From Penium margaritaceum (taxonomy: Eukaryota; Streptophyta; Zygnematophyceae; Desmidiales; Peniaceae), in the NCBI GenBank assembly GCA_023375785.1, contig SZWC01004710.1, forward strand, positions 19,410 to 40,131: 20,722 nt of DNA. Reading direction: 5' to 3'. This document shows, one piece after another, positions 1-8,024 of this stretch; position 1 is the stretch's first letter; every line of letters begins with the position of its first letter. The notes under the pieces were generated by a model. It saw only the letters and a list, made by a program, of their open reading frames with translations. It did no database searches and had not been told where the DNA came from. The position numbers were made by a program, and so were the translations under genes.

Positions 1-130
1 GGCAGAGGAGGGCGTGACGACACGACGGGCCTCCGGACTGCACCGAGACTTCTCCAGCACCTACGACAGCGCCGGCGAGACGCGGTCGATGCGTTCCGGC
101 AGCCATGTGGGCTTGTCAGGAGGTAGGAGA

Positions 131-339
131 GTTTTCTCGGTGGGTTCAGACCCGCGCACCCGGTTGACTGTACCGGTGCGACGAGGAGACCCGATGGCTA
201 TTGTGGGGCTTCCGATGTTCGGAAAGCCGTCTGTGATGTCTGGACGTTGATTCCGAGATGTTTTGGCACTGCTCATATTTTCTCGGTGGTCGAGACTCGG
301 GCACTCGGAGAGTTGTTCCGGTGCCTCGAGGAGACCACC
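131..339 (+). repeat. Two ~62-bp direct units spaced 147 bp apart
   Basis: Units at about 131-193 and 278-339 both start TTTTCTCGGTGG, continue with an AGAC..G.GCAC core, then CCGGTGC and GAGGAGACC. The start-to-start spacing is 147 bp. The same pattern occurs on the opposite strand in the Copia-A leader (5810-6340). Confidence 0.6.
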
Positions 340-437
340 TTTGTTACTCTCGTGGTGTATGCAGTGTGTTCTCCCTGTTGACTCATTTGGGTTCAGCAGG
401 GGTGACGGGGCCCGGTGCGGTTAGCTGCCGGCGCCCC

Positions 438-445
438 TATATAAG
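438..445 (+). promoter_or_regulatory. TATA box candidate
   Basis: TATATAAG lies in a GC-rich setting between the tandem units and a T-rich stretch. This is a canonical plant RNA polymerase II TATA box by sequence, but no transcript start or downstream gene is seen. Confidence 0.4.
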
Positions 446-532
446 CCCGCTAGGGGCTCATTTGTAAACTCTCCTTGTTCTTTATATTCAGCGTTCCAGA
501 CTTAGCCAAATTCTTGCCGTCTTGCATCGCAC

Positions 533-871
533 TCACACACAGAGCTCATGTTCGTTTTTGCATGGGCCTGCATGCCCTAAGATTATTTCCAATTTGTACA
601 CCATCGGTTGTTCTCCACTATCGTTATCGTCGAGGAGAACACATCCAACTACTCGATCATAGACGCCGGTAGCTATGACAGAGTCTCCCGTTGGATCTGT
701 GAATTGTAGAACTCACGTCGAAGTCTGAAAATTTCTCAAAGGACTGAACGCTACTCAATTGTTGTCCCCACAATTCCATTCGTGGATTCCACAAGTGAGA
801 TCAAAGAGAGGTGCTAACACCCGAGGATAGCCCATTACAAATTGGTTGTAGTAACAATAGAAATCTAAAAG
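533..871 (-). pseudogene. Ty3/gypsy RT thumb and RNase H fragment
   Basis: One minus-strand frame runs from 871 down to about 533. It starts with a thumb-region match (CYYNQFVMGY, then APLFDLT, then HEWNCG), the counterpart of the usual gypsy YYRRF..G..APL..LT...F.W pattern. An RNase H start follows: IATGVYDRVVGCVL where the family has VTDASD.A.GAVL, then GEQPMVYK and NEHEL. The first catalytic Asp of RNase H is Gly here, and two in-frame TGA codons occur, so it is dead. The fragment continues the RT piece at 8025-8694: leaving out Copia-A and one AAAAG copy, the reading frame runs straight across the junction. Chromodomain and integrase regions are not visible to the left. Confidence 0.75.
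867..871. repeat. Target site duplication of Copia-A, left copy
   Basis: AAAAG directly precedes the TG that starts the left LTR and is repeated exactly at 8020-8024 after the CA that ends the right LTR. Five bases is the normal Ty1/copia integrase footprint. Confidence 0.9.
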
Positions 872-1417
872 TGAGGAAATGAGAGAACCCCCTTAGCAAC
901 ACACTGTGTGAGAGAGCACACTGTGAGAGACACAATGTGATAGACGCCGCTTCAAACGCTTGAGAGACGGCAAAGATATGCTTGAAAAAGTGAGGTGAAG
1001 AAGAAGAAACAAGAATGAGGGAGGGAGACAGATATCCTCCCTCGCCTAGGCAACGCGCGTGCAGCGTTGTGCAGGCCTGTCACTAGGGTGCAAAGGCTAG
1101 CAACTAATTTGTCACTGCCTCCCAGACAAGAGAGAGCCAGGTCCCGGGTGTAGTACGGGCTTCTCGGTCGTCAGAATGACGAACCAAAAGAAGCAGTGGA
1201 AGCAGAAAATGCAACCTTATACAACAACACTAAGGGAAAGCAAAAACAAGGTCACTGATAAAACGAGCTCCGGGAGCTGGCCACCGAGAAAATTCTTGTG
1301 AGCACATGGAGCTGTACAAGGGGAAGCTGAGTGTGCCAAGGTAGTTGTGGACCATCACGGTGTGCCTGAGAGTGAGTGGCGTCAAGTCCAGAGGTCACCA
1401 AGACTGACACAGCAACA
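872..1417 (-). repeat. 3' LTR of Copia-A
   Basis: 546 bp, TG...CA on the plus strand, collinear without length change with 7474-8019. In element orientation it begins TGTTGCTGTGTCAG and ends CCTCA. A TATAAGG motif (minus strand, 1215-1221) is present at the place where the 5' LTR has TATAGGG. Confidence 0.93.
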
Positions 1418-1428
1418 CTCCCCCATGA
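1418..1428 (-). other. Polypurine tract of Copia-A
   Basis: On the minus strand ATGGGGGAG directly abuts the first base of the 3' LTR. This is the expected plus-strand primer position. Copia-B has the closely similar ATGGGGAAG at the same place. Confidence 0.8.
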
Positions 1429-1532
1429 CCCGACGACGCCAGACGCCACAAGGAGATACAGGGCACAACTCAAGGTGACAAACACAACAGCACGAGCAGT
1501 AGAGAGAAACAACGAGGACGGTCAGACACACA

Positions 1533-1829
1533 TCAGCCAGGGTCAACGCGCAGAGACTGAACACCAACAGCATGCACAGCCTCCTTGAACTTGCCGCCAC
1601 CCAGCGCCTTCGTCAGAAAGTCAGCACGCTGGTGCCGTGTGCCAACGCCAAGCAAGCGAACATCGCCACAAGCAATGCGCTCGCGCACAAAGTGATGATC
1701 AATGTTGATGTGCTTGGTACGGGTGTGATGCATGCCATCATGCTCAGCGATGCGGCGTGTGCTTTCGTTGTCGCAACGCAATGTGATGCAGTGAATGGGC
1801 TGGCGCAACTGCTGCATGAGACGACACAA
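1533..1829 (-). pseudogene. Copia-A pol: RNase H C-terminal part
   Basis: 98 residues in the frame of the RT/RNase H segment at 1830-2675, parted from it by one TAG codon (1830-1832). Visible motifs are LRCDNES (catalytic Asp region), TKHINIDHHFVRE, and RHQRADFLTKAL, the copia RNase H tail with its last acidic residue. RNase H removes the RNA strand of the RNA:DNA hybrid during reverse transcription. The pol frame ends here, about 115 bp before the polypurine tract. The residue lost at the TAG is Trp in related elements (the usual ..IWL.. start of this helix). Confidence 0.85.
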
Positions 1830-2675
1830 CTAAATGCTCTCACAGACCCCGGCACCCAGGGCAACGTACTCTGCCTCAGTCGAGCTACACGTGACACAAC
1901 CCTGCTTTCCGCTTTTCCAAGAGATGGTTGTGCCCTCGACAAGGAAGATGTACCCAAACCGACTGCGAACATCGCGGTCCTGTGCCCAATCGTTGTCTGT
2001 GTAGCCCTCAACCGCGACAGAGGGTTGGGCACGAAAACACAAGCCCAAGCGGGGGGTGGACACGATGTAGCGGACAACACGCAGCGCAGCCTCAAGATGG
2101 AGACGACGCGAGGACTGCAAGAACTGCGACAGAAAGTTCACAGAAAACGCTGCGTCTGCACGGGTGGTGGTGCCGAGAAACATCAAAGAACCAATGACTG
2201 AGAGATAGGTCGAGACATCGACCGGCTCCCCCAAACGAGCTGGGTCCATAGTCTTCAAGAGCCTCTGCCCAGCAGGCGTCATGGGTGTGGAGGCATGTGG
2301 AGCGGCGGCCAACAAGTCAGCAAACCGCTCCCCCAGGGTCCGAACGTACCCGGCCTGATGCACGTGTAGTATGCGCCGCTGACGGTCACGCTCAATCTCC
2401 ATGCCCAAGAACACACGGGCTGGGCCAAGATCCTTCATCTTATACGCTGACAAGAGGAGTGTCTTCACAGCCTGGACAGCGTGAGAATCTGGAGAGGCGA
2501 TCAAAAGATCGTCAACGTAGACCAAAATGGCGACAAAGGGTGCCAACGGGGCACTCACAAAGAGCGCCGGATCAACCAGATTGCGACGATACCCACCACG
2601 CTCAAGGGTGGCGGAGATCTCGAGGTTCCAGCAGCACGGCGACTGTTTGAGCCCATACAAGGACTTGCGAGGCAC
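1830..2675 (-). pseudogene. Copia-A pol: reverse transcriptase core and RNase H start
   Basis: 281 residues of the RVT_2 (Ty1/copia) reverse transcriptase. [10 protein letters not shown] begins the segment, the catalytic YVDD sits at residues 53-56 (ILVYVDDLLIA), and the copia markers KMKDLG, FLGMEI and YLSVIGSLM.L follow. RNase H starts near residue 222 with GYTDNDW (Asp227) and STEAEY (Glu267/269). It copies element RNA into DNA in the cytoplasmic particle. The segment is one frame away from the upstream piece, so a frameshift lies near 2675-2690. The catalytic residues remain intact. Confidence 0.9.
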
Positions 2676-2782
2676 CAGACACAGTCAGTACCATCCTCGA
2701 AGCCAGGGGGCTGGACCAAGTAGATCTCCTTGTCGAGGCAACCGTGCAAGAAGGCATTGTTGACGTCCATGTGGTGCAGTTC
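2676..2782 (-). pseudogene. Copia-A pol: RT N-terminal piece between stop and frameshift
   Basis: A short piece in the frame of the integrase/RT segment upstream. It carries [10 protein letters not shown], with the first catalytic Asp of the RT palm (copia consensus MDVKTAFLHG), followed by QPPGFED. A TAG at 2783-2785 separates it from the upstream part; copia RTs have Trp there (HDWEL). After [10 protein letters not shown] the frame is lost and the match continues at 2675 in another frame. Confidence 0.85.
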
Positions 2783-4096
2783 CTAGTCATGCTGGGCCAC
2801 CTGGCTCAAGAGTACCTTGGCTGTGGTATACTTGCCCACAGGGGCAAAGGTAGCATCAAAGTCCACGCCCGACACTTGGGAGAATCCCTTGGCCGTAAGG
2901 CGAGCCTTGTAGCGCTCAACTGAGCCGTCAGGCCTCAGTTTGCGGCGGTAAACCCAGCGGGCGGCGATGGCCTTGCGACCAGGTGGCAGGTGAACGCTCT
3001 CATAGACGCCATGTGCACGGATAGCGTCAAGCTCCTCGCGCATGGATTGCTCCCAGAGAGCAGCGTCTGGAGCAGAGCGGGCCTGACGTACGGTGTCGGG
3101 CTTGAGTGGGAGGGCACTGGAGCTCCGCACAGCGAGCCCGGTGGCCACAGAGGCGCTGCGCACAGGCGGAGTAGCCTCTGCAGCCGCAACAGCCCGGTAG
3201 AGCTCCTCAGCAATCATGGAGTATCCCAAGGCCGTGTTAGGCTGGACCACACTGGCAGACATGCCAAGAGCATCGAGACCAGTGTCACCCACGGGATCAG
3301 TGGGAGCCGACAGAACAACGGGACGAATGGACCGTGACGCCTCAGTAGGACGAGGAGGAACAGGGGTCGTGAATGAGGACGATGGTAAGGGCCGAAGGTG
3401 ACTGCCAGGGGCTCGACTGAAGGGAGAGGGAGCGGACATGGACAGGGGTGCAACTGGATCCAGGACAGAAGGAATCGACATGGGCAGAGAGGCAGCCGGA
3501 GAGGAGGCAGGCGAGGACGTAGGAGATGCTGCAAGGGGCGCCGCCGACAGTGATGCAGGTGAGGGTGCAGAGGATGCTACGAGTGATGCCGCAGAGGGTA
3601 TAGAGGGTGCCGCAGGCAAGGACGGAGGTGCCCCAGATGCGGACATTGGCGATGATGCAGAGGACAGTGCAGGGTATGACGCAGGCGACAAGAGAGACGT
3701 GGATGCAGGTGCGGATACAGACGTGGCAGGAGTGGGCATCGACGCAGACGGGGATGACGTGGATGAGGGCGAAGACATGGGAATGCATGCACCGCCAGAG
3801 GGCACAAGAGAGACACCACCCCCCCCCCCGGCACGAGGGAAGGATCCAGGCGAGGAACCACGATGCGGAAGATCGCGGGAGAACAGTGTTTTGAAGAAGA
3901 GAGCATCACGAGACTCGACAACACGGAGACGCTCAGGGTCCCAAAAGCGCCAGGCTTTGGACTGGTGAGACACGCCCAGAAAGGGACAAAGACGACCGCG
4001 AACGGACAGCTTGCCATTGCGCTGATCGTCAGGGAGCCAGACACAGGCGAGGCTACCCCACACACGAGCAAGGCGCAAGTCTGCACTACGACCAGA
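2783..4096 (-). pseudogene. Copia-A pol: integrase C-terminus, linker and RT fingers
   Basis: Opens with ADLRLARVWGSLACV and continues through FLGVS..KAWRFWDPERLRVVESRDALF, the conserved C-terminal tail of copia integrase. A low-complexity Ser/Pro/Ala-rich linker of roughly 130-150 residues follows, encoded at about 3430-3830, with an 11-C run at 3819-3829 giving a glycine string. The RT fingers close it: ALWEQSMREELDAI, WVYRRKLRPDGSVERYKARL, AKGFSQVSGVDFDATFAPV. It ends at the TAG 2783-2785. Related elements have Trp at the TAG at 4097-4099 just upstream (..WCG.RADLRLA.). The linker is longer and less complex than usual for copia. Confidence 0.88.
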
Positions 4097-4942
4097 CTAG
4101 CGCTCGAACGGCGTGACATGACGGGGTAATGGACCATGAGGAATGCGGTTCCACACCCATGTCATATAGCACATGGCCTCAAAGGCGAACAAGGGAGAGA
4201 GGCCGGACTCAGAGAGAAGGGTGCGAACACCGTTGGCCGGAGTACAATTCCAACGTTCAAAAACACCATTTTGTTGTGGTGTGTATGGAGCAGAGGACTC
4301 AAGACGCACTCCTTGCGACTGGAGGAAATGAGCAGTGGGACCCACGAACTCCCCACCACGGTCAAAGCGGAAGACGGCCAGCTTGTGCTGACAAGCACGC
4401 TCAGCTTGGACAAGCCAGGACTCAATGATGGGTCCGACATCGCTCTTCTGGCGCAAGGCGAGGACCCAACGAAAACGAGAAAAGTCATCAGTCAGACAGA
4501 GGACGTAACGACCAAGGTCACCAGCAAACGCATCAGGAAGGGGACCCATGACGTCGGCATGGACGAGGGCAAGGGGGCAAAGTGTGTGAGAGTCAGAGAC
4601 GGGGAAAGGAGGGCGATGCATGTTGCCTTGCGCACAGTCGAGGCAGTCGGCAAAGCAAGGGACCGAAAATGTGCCAGGATCAAGACCAACAGCTGGTTGA
4701 TGACGAAGGAGACTGTGAATGGCGGCGGTGTGCACATGGCAGAGGCAGCGATGCAAAAGACGTGTGTGCTCGGGCGAGAGCGACGGAGCTACATGCACAT
4801 GAGCGGTAGTGGCAACAGAAGGGCCGGGCGCGAACAGAGGCACATGGTACAGCCTATCACAACGAAGACCGCGAACCACGATGCGGCTTGATGATTGCAG
4901 TACAACAGTGCCCACACCACGAGAGGCGACAAAGTCCATACC
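4097..4942 (-). pseudogene. Copia-A pol: integrase zinc finger and DDE core
   Basis: About 280 residues. The zinc-binding HHCC domain is visible (His63, His68, Cys99, Cys102; HRCLCH and CLDC), followed by QGNMHRPPFP. The catalytic core has Asp129 (VHADVMGP), Asp193 (FRFDRGGEF) and Glu228 (PQQNGVFER), giving D-x63-D-x34-E, the normal integrase spacing. It inserts element cDNA into the genome. TAG codons bound it on both sides in the same frame (4943-4945 and 4097-4099). All catalytic residues are present, so decay is through stops only. Confidence 0.9.
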
Positions 4943-5629
4943 CTAATCATCGAGAGTGGGGACAAACAACAGACTGACTTCAAGCGCAGGCACAAACAGG
5001 ACATCAGACAAGAAAAGATCACCCGCGGGGCCAACAAAGCGCACGACACCGACACCTTGGACAGGGAGCAGCTGGCCGGAACCAGTACGCACATGACGCA
5101 CGTCACCAACAGGCCCCAACGACACAAAAGCTCCACGAGACGACGTCATGTGGTGAGTGGCCCCTGAATCAATAATCCAGAAGCCAGGGGAGACGCGGAC
5201 GGGAGACGAAACGTGACAGGCAGCAACTGTACCGGCGAACGCATCCGGAGACGGTGCACGACCAAGAACAGCAGCCAAAAGACGCGGACGTGCAACATAC
5301 TGCCAGTCCTCAATCCAGGCAGCATCCACCACAGGCGCAGCCGACGGTACACCACGCAGGGACCCATCCGACTCACAAAGGTGACCCCGAGACTCAACGG
5401 CCAGACTTACACCAGCGCCTGCTGTAGGAGGGCTCGGCTGCGAGGAGCAGAATGCAAGCGGAGATGATGTGCACGAGGTCACGCCGAGGCCAATGTCTGA
5501 CGCGTTGTGAGGCCACAACGTGATGGATGGAATGTCGGGGAGTCGGAGCAGAGGAAGGTCCGCACTCCTGCGGACCGGCCCAGGTGGCGGACGAGGAACT
5601 GAAAACGCACTCGGGGCCATTGCAGAGAG
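4943..5629 (-). pseudogene. Copia-A pol: aspartic protease with Pro-rich N-terminal part
   Basis: 225 residues from an ATG at 5618-5620. The copia protease signature WIIDSGATHHM has its catalytic DSGA at residues 151-154, followed by VRTGSGQLLPVQGVG and LSDVLFVP, as in the retropepsin fold. The first ~70 residues are Pro- and Ser-rich. The same frame is open upstream beyond a TAG at 5630-5632 (MASPVLPPPGPAW, about 5735), so the polyprotein probably continued there and the ATG at 5620 is not the true start. No CCHC zinc knuckle precedes it. The frame ends at TAG 4943-4945 before integrase. It would cleave the Gag-Pol polyprotein. Confidence 0.88.
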
Positions 5630-6500
5630 CTACGACGGGGGCACGTAGGAAGAGGACGGTGGTCCGGAGAACGATGGGGCCCTGTATGGTGGAGACCATG
5701 CGGGCCCGGGCGGTGGCAGCACTGGAGAAGCCATGCGACGGATGAGATGAGGCAACAACACGGTGCTGGAAAGTGGGCACCAGAGAAAGAAAAGAAAGTA
5801 GGAGAACGTGTGCGGGAGGTGTCCCGTGGTACTGGTACAGAACACTGAGTGCCCAGGTCTCGACCAAGAAGAAAGAAGGAAAAAGGATAAGGAATAAAAG
5901 GGTGCCCGGATGCAAAAAGGAAAAGGAAAATGTGTGAGTGAACGGGAACTAGAACGAAAGGTCTCCCAAGGCACAGGGACAAGGCTCCGTGTGCCTGGGT
6001 CTCGACCAAATGAGAGGAGGGTAAAAGAGAAAGGCCGAGAACGACGAGATAAGGAAAGGGAAGCCAAGGGCACGAGGAGAAAGGCCCACGGAGCCACCCG
6101 AGAAACAAAGAGATGTGTCGGGGTACTGGAACGAGAACACGGGTACCCGGGCGGCAAGAAAGTGGGTAGATCGTGACAAAGACAAGGAGGGGTGAGAAAC
6201 CTGAGGGAAAAACCAGGGTTGGCCTAGGAGGAAAAGAAAAAAAAGATTGACAAGTCCGAGGTCACTCCCACGGCTGTCGGGCACTAGAGGCAGTGGGACA
6301 ATCCCCCAAATGTCTGGGTCTTGACCCGGAGGGTAAGAAGAGAAGTGAAGGGAGGGGAGGAAAGAGAGAGGTAGCGCAAAAAGAAAGATAGAAAGGGAAG
6401 ACAAAATGAAATTAAGAGGAAAAATGAAAGGTGTAGATCTGCAGGGATAGCCCCAAGAGGGGCTGCCCAGAGGGGAACCCGGGTACACCCTGGGTCCGTC
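5630..6500 (-). repeat. Degenerate ~142-175-bp tandem repeats in Copia-A leader
   Basis: On the minus strand a motif GGTCGAGACC..GGCAC....TGT.C..GT.CC..GGGAGACC recurs at about 5815-5880, 5957-6020, 6108-6165 and 6275-6340, with a possible fifth copy near 6455-6500. Spacing is about 142, 146 and 170 bp. Between units the plus strand is strongly purine-rich (GAAAG and GGAGG runs). The best frames give only low-complexity Phe/Ser/Pro peptides. The motif also occurs at 131-193 and 278-339 on the plus strand. The last part, 5630-5760, probably still codes for the Pro-rich start of pol. Confidence 0.6.
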
Positions 6501-6639
6501 TTTGGTTTTGTTTTGTCAGCAGCTTGGCAGCCGGAAGCCTCACCGTGAAACTCGAGAGGCCTTCGCGTGGGTGATCGAAGAGCCAGCCACCGATGGCTGC
6601 GCCGAGTATGGGGACGGTCGGCTTCCAGGAAACGGCACG

Positions 6640-6860
6640 CTATTGCTACGACGAATGCTGCTGCTGCGGCGAATGTTGCTGCTGCGAGTGCTGCTGCTGC
6701 CGCAAATGCTGCTGCTACTGCGAATGCTGTTGCAAATGCCGATGCTGCGGATGCTGCTGCGCACGCTACTGTTGCTGCAAGTGCTGCTACGAATGCTGCT
6801 GTTGCTGCGAATGTTGCTGTTGCTGCGAGCTACGATCGCAAGACACTGCGCGGCAAGCTG
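6640..6860. repeat. Imperfect TGC/GCA triplet-repeat tract
   Basis: Plus strand consists mostly of TGCTGC, TGTTGC, GAATGC and AAATGC triplets. All frames stay open for long stretches because the triplet contains few stops, giving Cys-, Leu- or Ala-rich strings on the plus strand and Ser/Asn/Arg or Gln strings on the minus strand. None is a convincing protein. Confidence 0.85.
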
Positions 6861-7085
6861 CTGCTGCAAGCTGACGCGTTGCGAGATGCTGCAAGGTGCA
6901 GCGTGAGGTGTAGCGTGAAAGGTAGCTGCTGCAGCTGCGCGAAAATCTGATGCTGCTGCGAAAGGCTGTTGCTGCAGCGCGATGTGCAGTACGAGCTACA
7001 AGGTGTAGCGCGAAATGCTGCTGATGGTGGGAGATGCTGCGCCAGCCAAGACAGCTGTTGGCACGAATGAGGCAACAAGGGCGAG

Positions 7086-7117
7086 GACGGTGCTGCCACG
7101 GACGTGGCAGCACCGTC
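7086..7117. other. Perfect 15-bp inverted repeat (hairpin) in Copia-A leader
   Basis: GACGGTGCTGCCACG at 7086-7100 and its exact reverse complement at 7103-7117, two-base spacer. It lies about 345-390 nt downstream of the primer site in the element RNA. Confidence 0.8.
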
Positions 7118-7461
7118 GCTGGTGGATGGGCGAAGAAGCCCAAGGCGCGCAAAGGTGCAGCTGCAACCTGAAGTTGCGGTTGCCACCGCGGCTAGAGCGC
7201 TGCGGCTGTGGAGAAGAACGCCATGAGGGAGAGATGTGCGCGCTTGTCGCCGCCGAGATGGCAGCCGCGACGAGAGGACTGTTGCCAAGATTTTGGCAGC
7301 GTTCCACCTCCGGCTCCGCCGGAGTACTACGTGGTGAGAGCCCTAAGATCAGGGTCGCCACGTTGCCAGGACCTGTTCGCCTCCACCCGGCTCAACCCAG
7401 CCAAGAAAGAAGGTGCTGCTGCGCGTTGGACAGTGGAGTGCAAGGGCGTAGTCTCTCAACG

Positions 7462-7473
7462 GCTCTGATACCA
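7462..7473 (-). other. Primer binding site of Copia-A (tRNA-iMet)
   Basis: On the minus strand TGGTATCAGAGC follows the 5' LTR with no gap. It is complementary to the 3' end of plant initiator tRNA-Met and is the usual minus-strand primer site of plant Ty1/copia elements. Confidence 0.93.
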
Positions 7474-8019
7474 TGAGGGAATGAGAGAACCCTCTTAGCA
7501 ACACACTCTGTGAGAGAGCACACTGTGAGAGACACAATGTGACAGACGCCGCTTCAAACACCTGAGAGACGGTAAAGATATGCTTGAAAAAGTGAGGTGA
7601 AGAAGAAGAAACAAGAATGAGCGAGGGAGACAGATATCCTCCCTTGCCTAGGCAATGCGTGTGCAGCACTGCGCAGGCCTGTCACTAGGGTGCAAAGGCT
7701 AGCAACTAATTTGTCACTGTCTCCCAGACAAGAGAGAGCCAGGTCCCGGGTGCAGTACGGGTTGCTCGGTCGTCAGAATGACAAACCGAAAGAAGCAGCG
7801 GAAGTAGAAAATGCAACCCTATACAACAACACTAAGAGAAAGCAAAAACAAGGTCACTGATAAAACGAGCTCCGGGAGCTGGCCACCGAGAGAATTCTTG
7901 TGAGCACATGGAGCTGTACAAGGGGAAGCTGAGTGTGCCAAGGTAGTTGTGGACCATCACGGTGTGCCTGAGAGTGAGTGGCGTCATGTCTAGAGGTCAC
8001 CAAGACTGACACAGCAACA
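7474..8019 (-). repeat. 5' LTR of Copia-A
   Basis: 546 bp, about 95% identical to 872-1417 by hand count with no net length difference, bounded by TG and CA on the plus strand. In element orientation this copy would drive transcription. Confidence 0.93.
7817..7823 (-). promoter_or_regulatory. TATA-like motif in Copia-A 5' LTR
   Basis: Minus strand reads TATAGGG roughly 200 bp into the LTR; the 3' LTR has TATAAGG at the same place. A one-base change may have weakened the box in the promoter copy. Assigned by position and sequence only. Confidence 0.3.
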
Positions 8020-8024
8020 AAAAG
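8020..8024. repeat. Target site duplication of Copia-A, right copy
   Basis: AAAAG, identical to 867-871, directly after the CA end of the LTR. Confidence 0.9.

Larger units (their letters stand above)
1..532 (+). other. LTR- or promoter-like region, no gene
   Basis: No protein family is recognisable here on either strand. The stretch is GC-rich, carries two tandem units (131-339) and a TATA box at 438-445, and stops near 533 where minus-strand gypsy RNase H homology begins. Repeats upstream of a TATA box are what the U3 part of a retroelement LTR often looks like, so I infer a truncated or solo LTR read left to right. Its left end is outside the window and no second copy is present to prove it. 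It could also be an ordinary promoter. Confidence 0.35.
6500..7461 (-). other. Copia-A leader where gag is expected; no gag recognised
   Basis: In Ty1/copia the capsid/nucleocapsid gene lies between primer site and protease. I looked on the minus strand in three frames for the copia Gag core and for a CCHC knuckle (C-x2-C-x4-H-x4-C) and found neither. The stretch instead holds GCA-triplet-rich sequence (6640-6860 and 6920-7020) and several short perfect inverted repeats (7086-7117, and 7308-7324 with CTCCGGC arms). It may be a long untranslated leader or a replacement of gag. Confidence 0.55.
872..8019 (-). mobile_element. Ty1/copia LTR retrotransposon Copia-A, full length
   Basis: A 7,148-bp element reading right to left. 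Order on the minus strand: 5' LTR (7474-8019), tRNA-iMet primer site (7462-7473), a long leader without recognisable gag (about 5760-7461), protease, integrase, RT, RNase H (ending 1533), polypurine tract (1418-1426) and 3' LTR (872-1417). Protease-integrase-RT-RNase H is the order that defines Ty1/copia. The 5-bp target duplication is intact. The LTRs differ at about 27 of 546 positions by hand count, mostly transitions, so insertion is not recent but much younger than Copia-B. Pol carries five in-frame TAG codons and one frameshift, so this copy cannot make its proteins. It sits inside the older gypsy gene. Confidence 0.92.

Noticed and set aside
1572..2201. 209-codon plus-strand frame
   Set aside because: It lies antisense to the Copia-A RT/RNase H, which has clear motifs on the other strand; no family match in the plus frame.
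3438..3968. 176-codon plus-strand frame rich in Asp, Glu, Gly and Ala
   Set aside because: It is the antisense of the Ser/Pro/Ala linker of Copia-A pol; the composition follows from the complement, and no domain is present.
4136..4891. 251-codon plus-strand frame
   Set aside because: Antisense shadow of the Copia-A integrase, whose HHCC and DDE residues are all on the minus strand.
1830..5632. Reassigned genetic code with TAG read as Trp
   Set aside because: Trp is also written TGG at many places in the same frame, other stops (TAA, TGA) occur in neighbouring relics, and a frameshift breaks the same pol. Mutation is the simpler reading.
6593..6874. Cys-rich plus-strand frame as a metallothionein-like gene
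   Set aside because: The cysteines come from a TGC triplet tract, spacing is not that of metallothioneins, and every frame across the tract stays open.
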